From assembly GCA_028686145.1 (NCBI GenBank), contig JAQUCQ010000094.1, positions 1 to 10,234 on the forward strand: DNA of 10,234 bases, given 5' to 3'. This stretch comes from Desulfuromonadaceae bacterium. Its GTDB lineage: Bacteria > Desulfobacterota > Desulfuromonadia > Geobacterales > Pseudopelobacteraceae. This document shows, piece by piece, positions 1-6,286 of this stretch. Numbering within the stretch: the first letter of the stretch is position 1; every line of letters begins with the position of its first letter. Under the pieces are notes generated by a model. The model was not told the origin of the DNA, ran no database searches, and saw nothing but the letters and a program-made list of their open reading frames with translations. Position numbers and translations under genes: made by a program.

Positions 1-276
1 CCCCCAGTTCAGGTTGACCGGATTTTCTACCGTACCGCGAAGATAGTTGGCGTTGGGAGCGCCGATGCCGATTCCCGAAAATATGGTTTGTGGCGAAAGT
101 GTCGTGCACAGTTTTTCAATTGCGTCATAAAGGCGGGAAACCAGAGACTCTGCCGGCTGATGGGCCAATGTGGCCAGAGTTTCCTCAGATAGCAGGGCGC
201 CGTGACGATCAATAAAACCGAAAGAAGTGGTCGTGCCGCCGATATCTATGCCAATCACGCACTCGTTCGTCTGCAT
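1..276 (-). CDS. ROK-family sugar kinase (glucokinase-like), N-terminal part, cut by window edge
   Basis: Reading leftward from the ATG at 276-274, 92 codons stay open to the window edge. The protein starts MQTNECVIGIDIGGTTTSFG. The DIGGTTT segment at residues 11-17 is the phosphate-1 ATP-binding loop of the ROK/hexokinase/actin fold, and the GIGIGAPN stretch at residues 69-76 is typical of ROK glucokinases. ROK kinases are usually about 300-330 residues, so roughly the first third is present. A strong Shine-Dalgarno site (AAGGAGC, complement of 281-287) sits 4 bases before the start and fixes it. The expected role is cytoplasmic ATP-dependent phosphorylation of glucose or a related hexose. 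The sugar-binding and zinc-binding motifs lie outside the window, so substrate, and kinase versus regulator, cannot be settled, although no N-terminal helix-turn-helix is present. It follows the two lipoprotein genes on the same strand after a 111-base gap. Confidence 0.85.
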   Translation of the reverse strand, partial: MQTNECVIGIDIGGTTTSFGFIDRHGALLSEETLATLAHQPAESLVSRLYDAIEKLCTTLSPQTIFSGIGIGAPNANYLRGTVENPVNLNWG

Positions 277-387
277 GGTTGCTCCTTAAAAGCTATCTTC
301 TGTGAGGGGCGGCCAAGACGTTTAACAGCCATCTACCGTGATGATGATATGGTTTGGGAGTGAGTATGCAACCAAATTGAAGAATGG

Positions 388-1026
388 TTATTTAACGGTA
401 TAGTTCACCATGCCACCTGCACAATTGTAATCAACCTCACGCGTAACCATCCGCGATATTTTGCCGGTAACGACATTAATTTTACGCACAAAAATGATAA
501 TTTTATTGTTTAGATAGCTGTATGTTCCAACGATGGCCTCGGTTTGATCATAATCATCCTTTTTAATCGCTGTAACCTTTCTCGACAGTACCACCAAACC
601 TTTCTCATTCAGGTTGAAAAATTTGGCAAACTCGACCTGCGTAATTTTCGTCCCGCATACGGAACTCAGACTGCCACGCATCAGCTCACCCATCAACAGA
701 CCTTGTGATGCAGGAGTGAATGATTGAATATCGACAAAATCCGTGACAAGTATGGAATAATTATTCTTATCACTGGCAGCGTGACATCCGTAATTTTTGT
801 CTGACTTGTCTGCGGATGCAAGCACACCTTCAGTACCGCACGGTTCAGTACAAAGATCTCGTGCAATATCATTGAACAGCGGTTTCAACTCTGTTGATTC
901 CAAAAGCTGGTTAAATGATTTGCCGTAGCAGGTACCATACCGTACAGCCGGAATGTTTTGAGCACATCCGGTAAGTAATAGTGCACAAAGAAGGGAGGTA
1001 GCCAATACGCTGGATAGTATCTTCAT
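388..1026 (-). CDS. FlgO-family outer-membrane lipoprotein, cysteine-rich (212 aa)
   Basis: The protein begins MKILSSVLATSLLCALLLTG followed by Cys21. This is a lipoprotein signal peptide: basic n-region, hydrophobic core, LLTG-C lipobox. The residue after the lipidated Cys is Ala, not Asp, which by the E. coli rule predicts the outer membrane. Residues about 88-200 (ILVTDFVDIQSFTPASQGLL, then a beta-rich part with GTYSYLNNKIIIFVRKINVV) match the FlgO pattern seen in the gene upstream. FlgO of Vibrio is an outer-membrane flagellar protein. The reading frame could start upstream at 1050, but the ATG at 1026 puts the signal peptide at the N-terminus and lies one base after the preceding gene's TAA (1030-1028), an arrangement that favours translational coupling. 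A GGGATC stretch lies about 8 bases before the start. Unusually, there are six further cysteines (33, 59, 63, 81, 124, 202), which would be periplasmic and could form disulfides; the neighbour has none. FlgO assignment is by pattern and paralogy. Confidence 0.75.
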   Translation of the reverse strand: MKILSSVLATSLLCALLLTGCAQNIPAVRYGTCYGKSFNQLLESTELKPLFNDIARDLCTEPCGTEGVLASADKSDKNYGCHAASDKNNYSILVTDFVDIQSFTPASQGLLMGELMRGSLSSVCGTKITQVEFAKFFNLNEKGLVVLSRKVTAIKKDDYDQTEAIVGTYSYLNNKIIIFVRKINVVTGKISRMVTREVDYNCAGGMVNYTVK

Positions 1027-1027
1027 T

Positions 1028-1633
1028 TTATTTGATCCCATCACTGACAATCTTCATTGGTTTACCGCTTCTTTCAGTTGGGGGCGATGCATCGGGTACC
1101 CCGCTTATCTGGATATATGTCTGGGCCGATGAAATAACCAGGCCGGTATTGACGTCAATGACACGGGCATTAATGGTGAGATTGCCTTCTGCAACAGAAT
1201 AGGTACCGGTAACTATGCCACCTATCTTATATTCGTCCTTCAATTTGCTGATATCCCTGCTCAGGGAAAACTCCCCGGCGGCATTAATATCAACCCCTTT
1301 AGTGAGGCGTATTTCAAGTATCTGCCATTTATGAAGCTGCAAGCCATACATCAGATTCTCGGAAATAAGGCGGCCAAGAGCAGTTGTATCATCGAGTTTG
1401 TCAAGATTTGTGAAAGTTGTAACAACGTAGGGGCCCGAAAGACTATTTGCAGCAAGGTTCTTATCAAGCTGATCGGCAAGGTTTTTCATCCGAATATTAA
1501 ATCCTCCGACGGATGGAAGGGCAACATGGCTTTCTATTGAAACTTTGCTGCCAGTAGCGGTGGGTGCTGCACAGCCAGTTATAAGAAAATTAGCTGACAG
1601 GGCCATTATAATTCCCAGTAATCTCTTCATCAT
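1028..1633 (-). CDS. FlgO-family outer-membrane lipoprotein (201 aa)
   Basis: The N-terminus is a lipoprotein signal peptide (MMKRLLGIIMALSANFLITG, then Cys21; lipobox LITG-C, Ala next, so outer membrane predicted). After a spacer of about 30 residues, residues about 50-176 form a recognisable FlgO domain: VVTTFTNLDKLDDTTALGRL, then SENLMYGLQL, ILEIRLTKG, IGGIVTGTYS and ARVIDVNTGLVISSA. In this family the domain is found in outer-membrane proteins linked to flagellar stability and motility. Two ATG codons are adjacent (1633-1631 and 1630-1628); the AAGGGG Shine-Dalgarno (complement of 1637-1642) serves either. It is the first gene of the leftward unit and its TAA sits one base before the start of the second FlgO paralogue. 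A good sigma70-type promoter lies about 70 bases upstream. A general role in outer-membrane assembly not tied to flagella is possible, since FlgO-like domains also occur outside flagellar loci. Confidence 0.8.
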   Translation of the reverse strand: MMKRLLGIIMALSANFLITGCAAPTATGSKVSIESHVALPSVGGFNIRMKNLADQLDKNLAANSLSGPYVVTTFTNLDKLDDTTALGRLISENLMYGLQLHKWQILEIRLTKGVDINAAGEFSLSRDISKLKDEYKIGGIVTGTYSVAEGNLTINARVIDVNTGLVISSAQTYIQISGVPDASPPTERSGKPMKIVSDGIK

Positions 1634-1706
1634 TTACCCCTTGACGACTTTCTTCATGTGGTGCGCAGTCAGATGGATCTGCAACGGGCCAATATTTTAC
1701 TCGATC

Positions 1707-1736
1707 TTTATATCATCTAATCGTTAACTCTGTAAA
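1707..1736 (-). promoter_or_regulatory. Probable sigma70-type promoter for the FlgO pair
   Basis: On the minus strand TTTACA (complement of 1731-1736) and TATAAA (complement of 1707-1712) are separated by 18 bases. Each hexamer matches consensus at five of six positions. Transcription would start near 1700, giving a leader of about 70 bases before the ATG at 1633. This is the best housekeeping-type promoter seen in the divergent region for the leftward genes. Confidence 0.55.
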
Positions 1737-1887
1737 GGGCACTTACAGGGAAGAAGGTTGCTGCCACCTGAACCAAGAAAAATATCTCGCTATCGTACTT
1801 TCTCTGTGGCAAAATTACCTTTCAAAAACTTTTTATTCTGATTATTTAAACAGATTAAAATATGAAAGCCGTCCGTTTAGGTAGTTA

Positions 1888-1903
1888 TGCTGCTTGCATG
1901 CCA
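1888..1903 (-). promoter_or_regulatory. Possible sigma54 (RpoN) -24/-12 element, leftward
   Basis: The minus strand reads TGGCATGCAAGCAGCA. It has the invariant GG and GC dinucleotides with exactly 10 bases between them and matches the -24 box TGGCACG at six of seven positions. The -12 box is weaker (CAGCA against TTGCA). If used, transcription would start near 1877, leaving a leader of about 245 bases before the FlgO pair. RpoN often controls flagellar genes, so the site fits the context, but the long leader and poor -12 box lower the confidence. Confidence 0.27.
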
Positions 1904-2018
1904 AAGGTATCTTATGTCAGAGTACAAACCCAGGTTGCCCGCATCAATCTCGGCAAAGCCTGCCTTCATTTGCCTCTGTGCCATTATGCAGAGACACAAC
2001 AGCAATGAGAAGAATCAC

Positions 2019-2046
2019 TAAATTAATTGGCGTATTCAGCCGATAA
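2019..2046 (+). promoter_or_regulatory. Candidate sigma28 (FliA) promoter for the rightward cassette
   Basis: Positions 2039-2046 read GCCGATAA, an exact match to the -10 consensus of FliA promoters. A TAAA core lies at 2019-2022, 16 bases before it, against the usual 15; the remaining -35 bases match poorly. Transcription would start near 2053-2055, giving a leader of about 38 bases that includes the GGGAG ribosome binding site just before the ATG at 2092. A sigma70 reading (TTGGCG at 2027-2032 and TAGAAT at 2053-2058) has a 20-base spacer and is less likely. If real, the site puts this gene set among late flagellar genes. Confidence 0.45.
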
Positions 2047-2091
2047 ATTTAGTAGAATGATTGTCGAACAACTAATAATGGGAGATGCGTC

Positions 2092-3318
2092 ATGGCAGAT
2101 TTTGTGACAGGCTCAAACAACGACCCTTTTGCGGTTACCGGTCAGGATACGAGCGGCACGCGCAAGCAAATTGCACAGTATGCCATTGCGCAGGCTGCAA
2201 CCTATATGCAGAACAATCAAAACGATCAGGCGATCGGAGCATTTAAAAAGGCTCTGGCCTTGGATCCACAGAACGCCACCGCCTACAACTACATTGGCCA
2301 GATATACCTGTCACAAGGAAAGAACGCCGATGCCATCAAGGCATACAAGCAGCTGGTGCGGATACAATCTAACTTGTCTATCGCGGATAATTCGTCCAGT
2401 GCCCCTTCTGAAGAGAGTGCCCACATCAGCCTCGGAAATGCCTACCTGCAGGATAAACAATACACCGCCTCTGAAAAAGAGTTTAAAACCGCCGGGAATC
2501 TGGACCCTCAGAATCCCCTTCCTCCGTATACCCTTGGTTTGCAGTACGCCAATACAAATCGTTTGCCAGAAGCAGAAACACAGCTTCTGAAAGTTAAGAA
2601 AATTTCTCCCAATGACGGCAACGTCTATTATGCCCTCGGCATGGTCTATAATAAACAGGGCCGCTCTGAGGAAGCGGCGGCAAGTCTCGAAAAAGCTCTG
2701 ACTCTGAAACCGGGCTTGAGCGCTGCAAATTACGAACTCGGGGTGGCCTATGATGCTTTGGGCAGAACGGAAGATGCCCGGAATCAACTTTCGATACTGC
2801 AGAGTTCCTCTGACACGGCAAATACACTAAATCTTCAAACTCTTCTCAATAAGCCGGGCATGAGCTACATGGACGATAAAAAAAGCGGTGGTTTTTCAGA
2901 CTATCTCGGCCCAGGCGTCCCGCTCTGGATGCTTGATCCCACGCTGCTTACGAAGCCCGGTTCGACCAAAACATTTTCCATCACGATTGGATTCAATACA
3001 GCGATGGATGCGGCGTCCGTTACCAATACGCAGAACTGGTCCATATCGCGGGCAAACGGTCCCGGAGGCGGATATTACAACAATACCATGCCATTGACCT
3101 CGAAAGATGTTGCCCTGCCCGGCAACCCCTTATCGGTAAGTTATAATTCTGTTACACAGGAAGCGACGTTGATGTTCAGTCTTAATCAAAATTCATCAGG
3201 AGATGCTGTCATCGATCAGAGTCATATTGTCTTCAAATTCAACGGTACGGATGCCTTGGGAAGATCCATGGACACGTCAGCTAATGAGATAGACGGCAAT
3301 AGCATAGTTCCATTCTGA
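2092..3318 (+). CDS. TPR protein with C-terminal Ig-like domain (408 aa)
   Basis: Six tetratricopeptide repeats occupy residues about 28-61, 62-95, 108-141, 142-175, 176-209 and 210-240. Each shows the usual pattern (for example AYNYIGQIYLSQGKNADAIK and YYALGMVYNKQGRSEEAAAS, with LDPQN or LKPG between repeats). A Ser/Asn-rich insert of about a dozen residues separates the second and third repeats. After a linker (about 241-293), residues 294-400 look like a beta-sandwich of the bacterial Ig-like type: SITIGFNTAMDAASVTNTQN, NWSIS, LSVSYNSVTQEATLMFSL and HIVFKFNGTDALGRSMD. TPRs mediate protein-protein contacts, and Ig-like domains of this kind are usually found outside the cytoplasm, yet the N-terminus (MADFVTGSNNDPFAVTG) has no signal peptide. 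The ATG at 2092 is preceded by GGGAG. It is first in the rightward gene set, below a FliA-like promoter. Function unknown; a scaffold or flagellum-exported protein are possibilities, both inferred. Confidence 0.85.
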   Translation: MADFVTGSNNDPFAVTGQDTSGTRKQIAQYAIAQAATYMQNNQNDQAIGAFKKALALDPQNATAYNYIGQIYLSQGKNADAIKAYKQLVRIQSNLSIADNSSSAPSEESAHISLGNAYLQDKQYTASEKEFKTAGNLDPQNPLPPYTLGLQYANTNRLPEAETQLLKVKKISPNDGNVYYALGMVYNKQGRSEEAAASLEKALTLKPGLSAANYELGVAYDALGRTEDARNQLSILQSSSDTANTLNLQTLLNKPGMSYMDDKKSGGFSDYLGPGVPLWMLDPTLLTKPGSTKTFSITIGFNTAMDAASVTNTQNWSISRANGPGGGYYNNTMPLTSKDVALPGNPLSVSYNSVTQEATLMFSLNQNSSGDAVIDQSHIVFKFNGTDALGRSMDTSANEIDGNSIVPF

Positions 3319-3374
3319 TTGTTAGATTGAAGAGAGTCTGGATTGCCAATTTAAATAAATGTTGAGGGAGACGT

Positions 3375-4469
3375 ATGCCGAAGTTCACCAATCAAGATTT
3401 TATTTTAATCGAAGGTGCCGCAACCTATGAACGGATTCTGGCGGATGTGCGTGAGGTCGAGGCCGAAGAAGGTCTTCGTCATATTCAGGACTTCCTGAAA
3501 ATATATCCCGACTTTGCCCGCGCCCACAACGACCTGGCGGTTATGTATTATCAGGCTGGTAATTCTCTCAAGGCGTTGGCTCATTATGAAAAAGCCCATA
3601 AGCTTGATCCAGGCAACATTACCTACCGTAAAAACCTGGCTGATTTTTATTTTGTCGAGCTGGAGTGGACGGGTGAAGCGATTCACACCTATCTGGATAT
3701 TCTCAAGGACAATCCTTTTGATATAGAAGCGCTGAATGCCCTGGGAACCATCAGCCTGCAGATAGGCCGCAAGGAACAGGCCCGCCAGTATTTTTCTCGT
3801 ACCTTGCAGCTTGATTCCAGTAATCATGATGCGCGGCAGGCCTTGCAGCAACTGCCATCCCCAGCGTCAGCCTCTGATTCAGTACAGATTCCGCAAGCCC
3901 CCACGCAGGTCAGTCGCGCGGCGGAAACCCCACCGGTCGTCCCGGCAACCCCGGCATTCCAGAATCTTTTTAACCTTGCGTCGCCCGAGTCGGCCCGATC
4001 TCCTGAGGCACTCTGCCGGGATGCCATTAGTCTCGTCAATGCTGATAAGCCTGACGAGGCTATTCAATTGCTGGAAAAGGTTGTAGCTCAAGACCCGAAT
4101 AATGCACTGGCTCACAACGACCTGGGTGTTCTTTATCAAAAAAGAGGCGACCTTCAGAAATCGCGGCAGCATCATGAAACGGCAGCTCGACTGCAACCGG
4201 CAAACACGATCTATCAGAAAAACCTGGCGGACCTGCTGTGCAGCGAATTTGGAGAATTGGAAGGGGCGTTAACAATATATGTCAAACTCTTTGCTGAAAA
4301 CCGATACGATATCGAGCTTCTCAAGGCTATAGCCCAGATCTGTCTTGAAGTGGACAAACCCGACGATGCACGATTCTTTCTGGAACGTGTTGTTGCAGCT
4401 AAGCCGTGGGATCTCGAAGCAGGCGAAGCGTTACGTGCCATAAAATTGACAATTTCCGGAAATATTTAA
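3375..4469 (+). CDS. TPR protein with internally duplicated module (364 aa)
   Basis: The protein consists of two homologous TPR modules, about residues 16-157 and 209-353, joined by a Pro/Ala/Ser-rich linker (about 158-208). Over 46-157 against 242-353 the halves align without a gap at a constant offset of 196 residues, with about 39 identities in 112 by hand count. Shared words include AHNDL (50-54 and 246-250) and KNLAD (86-90 and 282-286). No signal peptide or membrane segment is visible, so it is probably cytoplasmic. GAGGGAG at 3364-3370 is a strong ribosome binding site, four bases from the ATG. The gene ends two bases before the start of the glycosyltransferase gene, which suggests coupled translation and perhaps a physical partnership. 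TPR arrays hold acceptor proteins in O-GlcNAc transferase; a similar role with separate transferases here is inference. Confidence 0.85.
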   Translation: MPKFTNQDFILIEGAATYERILADVREVEAEEGLRHIQDFLKIYPDFARAHNDLAVMYYQAGNSLKALAHYEKAHKLDPGNITYRKNLADFYFVELEWTGEAIHTYLDILKDNPFDIEALNALGTISLQIGRKEQARQYFSRTLQLDSSNHDARQALQQLPSPASASDSVQIPQAPTQVSRAAETPPVVPATPAFQNLFNLASPESARSPEALCRDAISLVNADKPDEAIQLLEKVVAQDPNNALAHNDLGVLYQKRGDLQKSRQHHETAARLQPANTIYQKNLADLLCSEFGELEGALTIYVKLFAENRYDIELLKAIAQICLEVDKPDDARFFLERVVAAKPWDLEAGEALRAIKLTISGNI

Positions 4470-4471
4470 GC

Positions 4472-5533
4472 ATGAAGGTTTCAATGCCCCGTGGTCGGGC
4501 TCATGGTTGGGGGATCGCAGGTGAATATCTGACCAGAGAAATCGCCAAGCTGCCGTATCTGGAAGGTGTCACTCTCCACTGCATCAGCGGCCATGATTTC
4601 CGCCCGATGAATCCCGCCGACTGGAACAGTATCAATATCGGCTACTGTTTTTTTGAAAATGACATAGAAGCATTGCGGCATACGCGCCGGGCGGCACGAG
4701 AATGGGATTTCATCGTGGCCGGTTCATCCTGGTGCGAGTATCAACTGCGTATCGGTGGTGTTCGCACTACATCAACGATCCTTCAGGGGATCGACCCCGT
4801 CAACTTTTTTCCTGTGCCTCACCGTAACGACGATGGTCGCTTCATTGTGTTTTCAGGTGGTAAGTTTGAATTCCGCAAGGGGCAGGATCTGGTCATTGCC
4901 GCCATGCGGGTCTTCATGCAGCGTCACCAAGATGTGTATCTGGCCTGTTCATGGAACAACCAGTGGCCCTTTTCGCTTGCGACGATGGTCCATTCTCCCC
5001 TTATAACATTCAACCCATCGAACGAAGATTGCACAACCATTCTGCAGCACACTCTCCATGAGAACGGCATTCCTCCGGAACGGGTCTATCTGGCGCCGCT
5101 GATTGACAATTCTCTGATCAGGCAGATTTATCAGCAGACCGACATCGGCATTTTCCCCAACCGCTGTGAAGGCGGCAACAACATGGTCATGTGTGAATAC
5201 ATGGCCTGTGGTCGCACAGTTATAGCCAGCGATGCCACAGGGCATGCTGATGTTATCACTGCTCACAATGCCTTTCCCTTATCGAGCTATTCACCAGTTT
5301 TAGTCAAGGATGCGACTGGTCAACCATCCGCTATCTGGCACGAAGCCTCAGTGGCAGAGATCATTGAACAGTTAGAGATTGCATATCAAAGCCGGGATAC
5401 GTGTGCTCAAAAAGAGTTGGTTGCAGCTGAAGATATGAAACAACTTACATGGAATGAGGCGGCACGAAAATTCCACGCGACTGGATCAAAAATTGCCGAT
5501 GTGGTGTCAAGGACCCGTTTGCCAGGCTTGTAG
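4472..5533 (+). CDS. Glycosyltransferase, GT4-type GT-B fold (353 aa)
   Basis: This looks like a retaining glycosyltransferase of the group 1 (GT4) family. The acceptor half carries a glycine-rich N-terminal loop (GRAHGWGIAGEYL, residues 8-20). The donor half starts near FIVFSGGKFEFRKGQDLVI (124-142), the usual position of the phosphate-contacting Lys/Arg. The signature GIFPNRCEGGNNMVMCEYMA (226-245) holds the two acidic residues of the E-x7-E type motif, here E233 and E242 with eight residues between, as in the EGGxNLV subset of GT4 enzymes. GRTVIASDATGHADVI follows. Such enzymes transfer a sugar from a nucleotide donor in the cytoplasm; donor and acceptor cannot be read from sequence. The frame extends up to 4406, but that start lies inside the preceding TPR gene and adds residues unlike the family; the ATG at 4472, two bases after the TAA, fits better. 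Its ribosome binding site is weak, consistent with coupling to the TPR gene. Confidence 0.85.
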   Translation: MKVSMPRGRAHGWGIAGEYLTREIAKLPYLEGVTLHCISGHDFRPMNPADWNSINIGYCFFENDIEALRHTRRAAREWDFIVAGSSWCEYQLRIGGVRTTSTILQGIDPVNFFPVPHRNDDGRFIVFSGGKFEFRKGQDLVIAAMRVFMQRHQDVYLACSWNNQWPFSLATMVHSPLITFNPSNEDCTTILQHTLHENGIPPERVYLAPLIDNSLIRQIYQQTDIGIFPNRCEGGNNMVMCEYMACGRTVIASDATGHADVITAHNAFPLSSYSPVLVKDATGQPSAIWHEASVAEIIEQLEIAYQSRDTCAQKELVAAEDMKQLTWNEAARKFHATGSKIADVVSRTRLPGL

Positions 5534-5570
5534 CAGTAGGGTGCGTTAGTTTCTATTTCAGGATAGCCCC

Positions 5571-5575
5571 AGGAG
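5571..5575 (+). promoter_or_regulatory. Ribosome binding site with ambiguous start choice
   Basis: AGGAG here could serve the TTG at 5581 (5-base spacing) or the ATG at 5587 (11-base spacing), both in frame with the methyltransferase. An ATG at 5577 is out of frame and soon terminates. I chose 5587 because ATG is preferred and only two residues differ. Confidence 0.5.
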
Positions 5576-5586
5576 AATGTTTGTTC

Positions 5587-6210
5587 ATGGAGATTACATC
5601 AAGTCAGCTTACCCGTCTCGTCGCTTTTATCAATAAAATAGAAAGCGAAACCTACCCAGAAACGCCATCCAGTATACATTCTGCAATTACGGCTAAGATG
5701 TTAGATATGTTGTTGTGTAAGTATAATATCAGCACGGCTGCACGTATTCTCGATATTGGCTGTGGCCAGGGACCTGCACTGGAAATCTTTCGTGAAAAGG
5801 GGTATGTCAACACGGTCGGAATTTCCCTGAATGATGAAGATGTAAGAATTTGCACGGAAAAAGGGCATGACGTGCACAAAATGGATCAATCTTTTCTCGA
5901 GTTTCCAGAGGGTTCTTTTGATTTTGTCTGGGCCCGTCATGTAATCGAACACAGTATCTTCCCTTTATTTACCTTAACGACGTTTGCTCGCGTAATTGCT
6001 CCTGGTGGGATGCTTTATCTAGAAGCACCAGCTCCGGAGACGGCCTGCCATCATGAAAGAAACCCAAACCACTACAGTGTCCTCAGCCGTGGTACCTGGG
6101 TTTCTCTGCTCGAACGTTGTGGTTTTGTTGTTCGTGATGAGGGGAGTTATGAGTTCCAGACTCCAATGGGGCCTGATGAATATTTGGGCTTTATCTGTTC
6201 GAAAAATTAA
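5587..6210 (+). CDS. Class I SAM-dependent methyltransferase (207 aa)
   Basis: The Rossmann-fold methyltransferase motifs are clear. Motif I is ILDIGCGQGPALEIF at residues 54-68 (SAM-binding glycine loop). The acidic motif II region follows GYVNTVGISLND (72-83). FDFVWARHVIEHS (111-123) is the post-II segment common in Methyltransf_11/23-type enzymes, and ARVIAPGGMLYLEAP (134-148) is the strand after the catalytic core. The C-terminal HYSVLSRGTWVSLLERCGF (162-180) resembles the lid region of small-molecule and glycan methyltransferases. No membrane segment is seen. It probably methylates a sugar, nucleotide sugar or lipid intermediate made by the neighbouring enzymes; substrate is inferred from context only. 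It starts 53 bases after the GT4 gene. The gene and the next one are visibly richer in A+T than the glycosyltransferase genes around them. Confidence 0.82.
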   Translation: MEITSSQLTRLVAFINKIESETYPETPSSIHSAITAKMLDMLLCKYNISTAARILDIGCGQGPALEIFREKGYVNTVGISLNDEDVRICTEKGHDVHKMDQSFLEFPEGSFDFVWARHVIEHSIFPLFTLTTFARVIAPGGMLYLEAPAPETACHHERNPNHYSVLSRGTWVSLLERCGFVVRDEGSYEFQTPMGPDEYLGFICSKN

Positions 6211-6286
6211 TTATTGGTTTCTGTGATGAAATCAATCATGTGGCAAACAAAATGTGCCCACCTTGGGACTAATCCGGGTAATCTAC

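Larger units (their letters stand above)
1634..2091. other. Divergent intergenic region (458 bases) holding promoters only
   Basis: No open frame with a ribosome binding site was found here. The middle (about 1798-1865) is AT-rich and could be an upstream element or regulator-binding site. The region carries the leftward sigma70-like promoter (1707-1736), a possible leftward sigma54 site (1888-1903) and a rightward FliA-like site (2019-2046). A small imperfect hairpin, CTCTG at 1974-1978 with CAGAG at 1989-1993, is too weak to call a terminator. The stretch 1911-1975 contains GCAAAGCC and AAACC words that recall a c-di-GMP aptamer, but the fold does not assemble. I see no tRNA or other RNA gene. 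Confidence 0.6.

Noticed and set aside
1331..1727. Plus-strand open frames opposite the FlgO gene and its leader
   Set aside because: They are complements of a convincing lipoprotein gene and its promoter, with no ribosome binding sites or family features.
1905..1975. Words resembling a c-di-GMP (GEMM) riboswitch, such as GCAAAGCC and AAACC
   Set aside because: The order and spacing of the conserved blocks do not fit, no matching P1 stem was found, and a covariance-model search would be needed to claim it.
1971..1986. TGGCAC...GC on the minus strand as a sigma54 site
   Set aside because: The GG-to-GC distance is three bases too short for RpoN recognition.
2311..2787. 158-codon antisense open frame within the first TPR gene
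   Set aside because: It is wholly inside a well-supported TPR coding sequence and shows no domain pattern.
4406..4471. N-terminal extension of the GT4 glycosyltransferase
   Set aside because: It overlaps the end of the TPR gene in another frame, is basic and unlike the family's N-terminus, and an ATG at 4472 directly follows the TPR stop codon.
6254..6286. GTG start for the FkbM methyltransferase
   Set aside because: No ribosome binding site precedes it and the extra 11 residues match nothing typical; the ATG at 6287 is preferred, though not proven.
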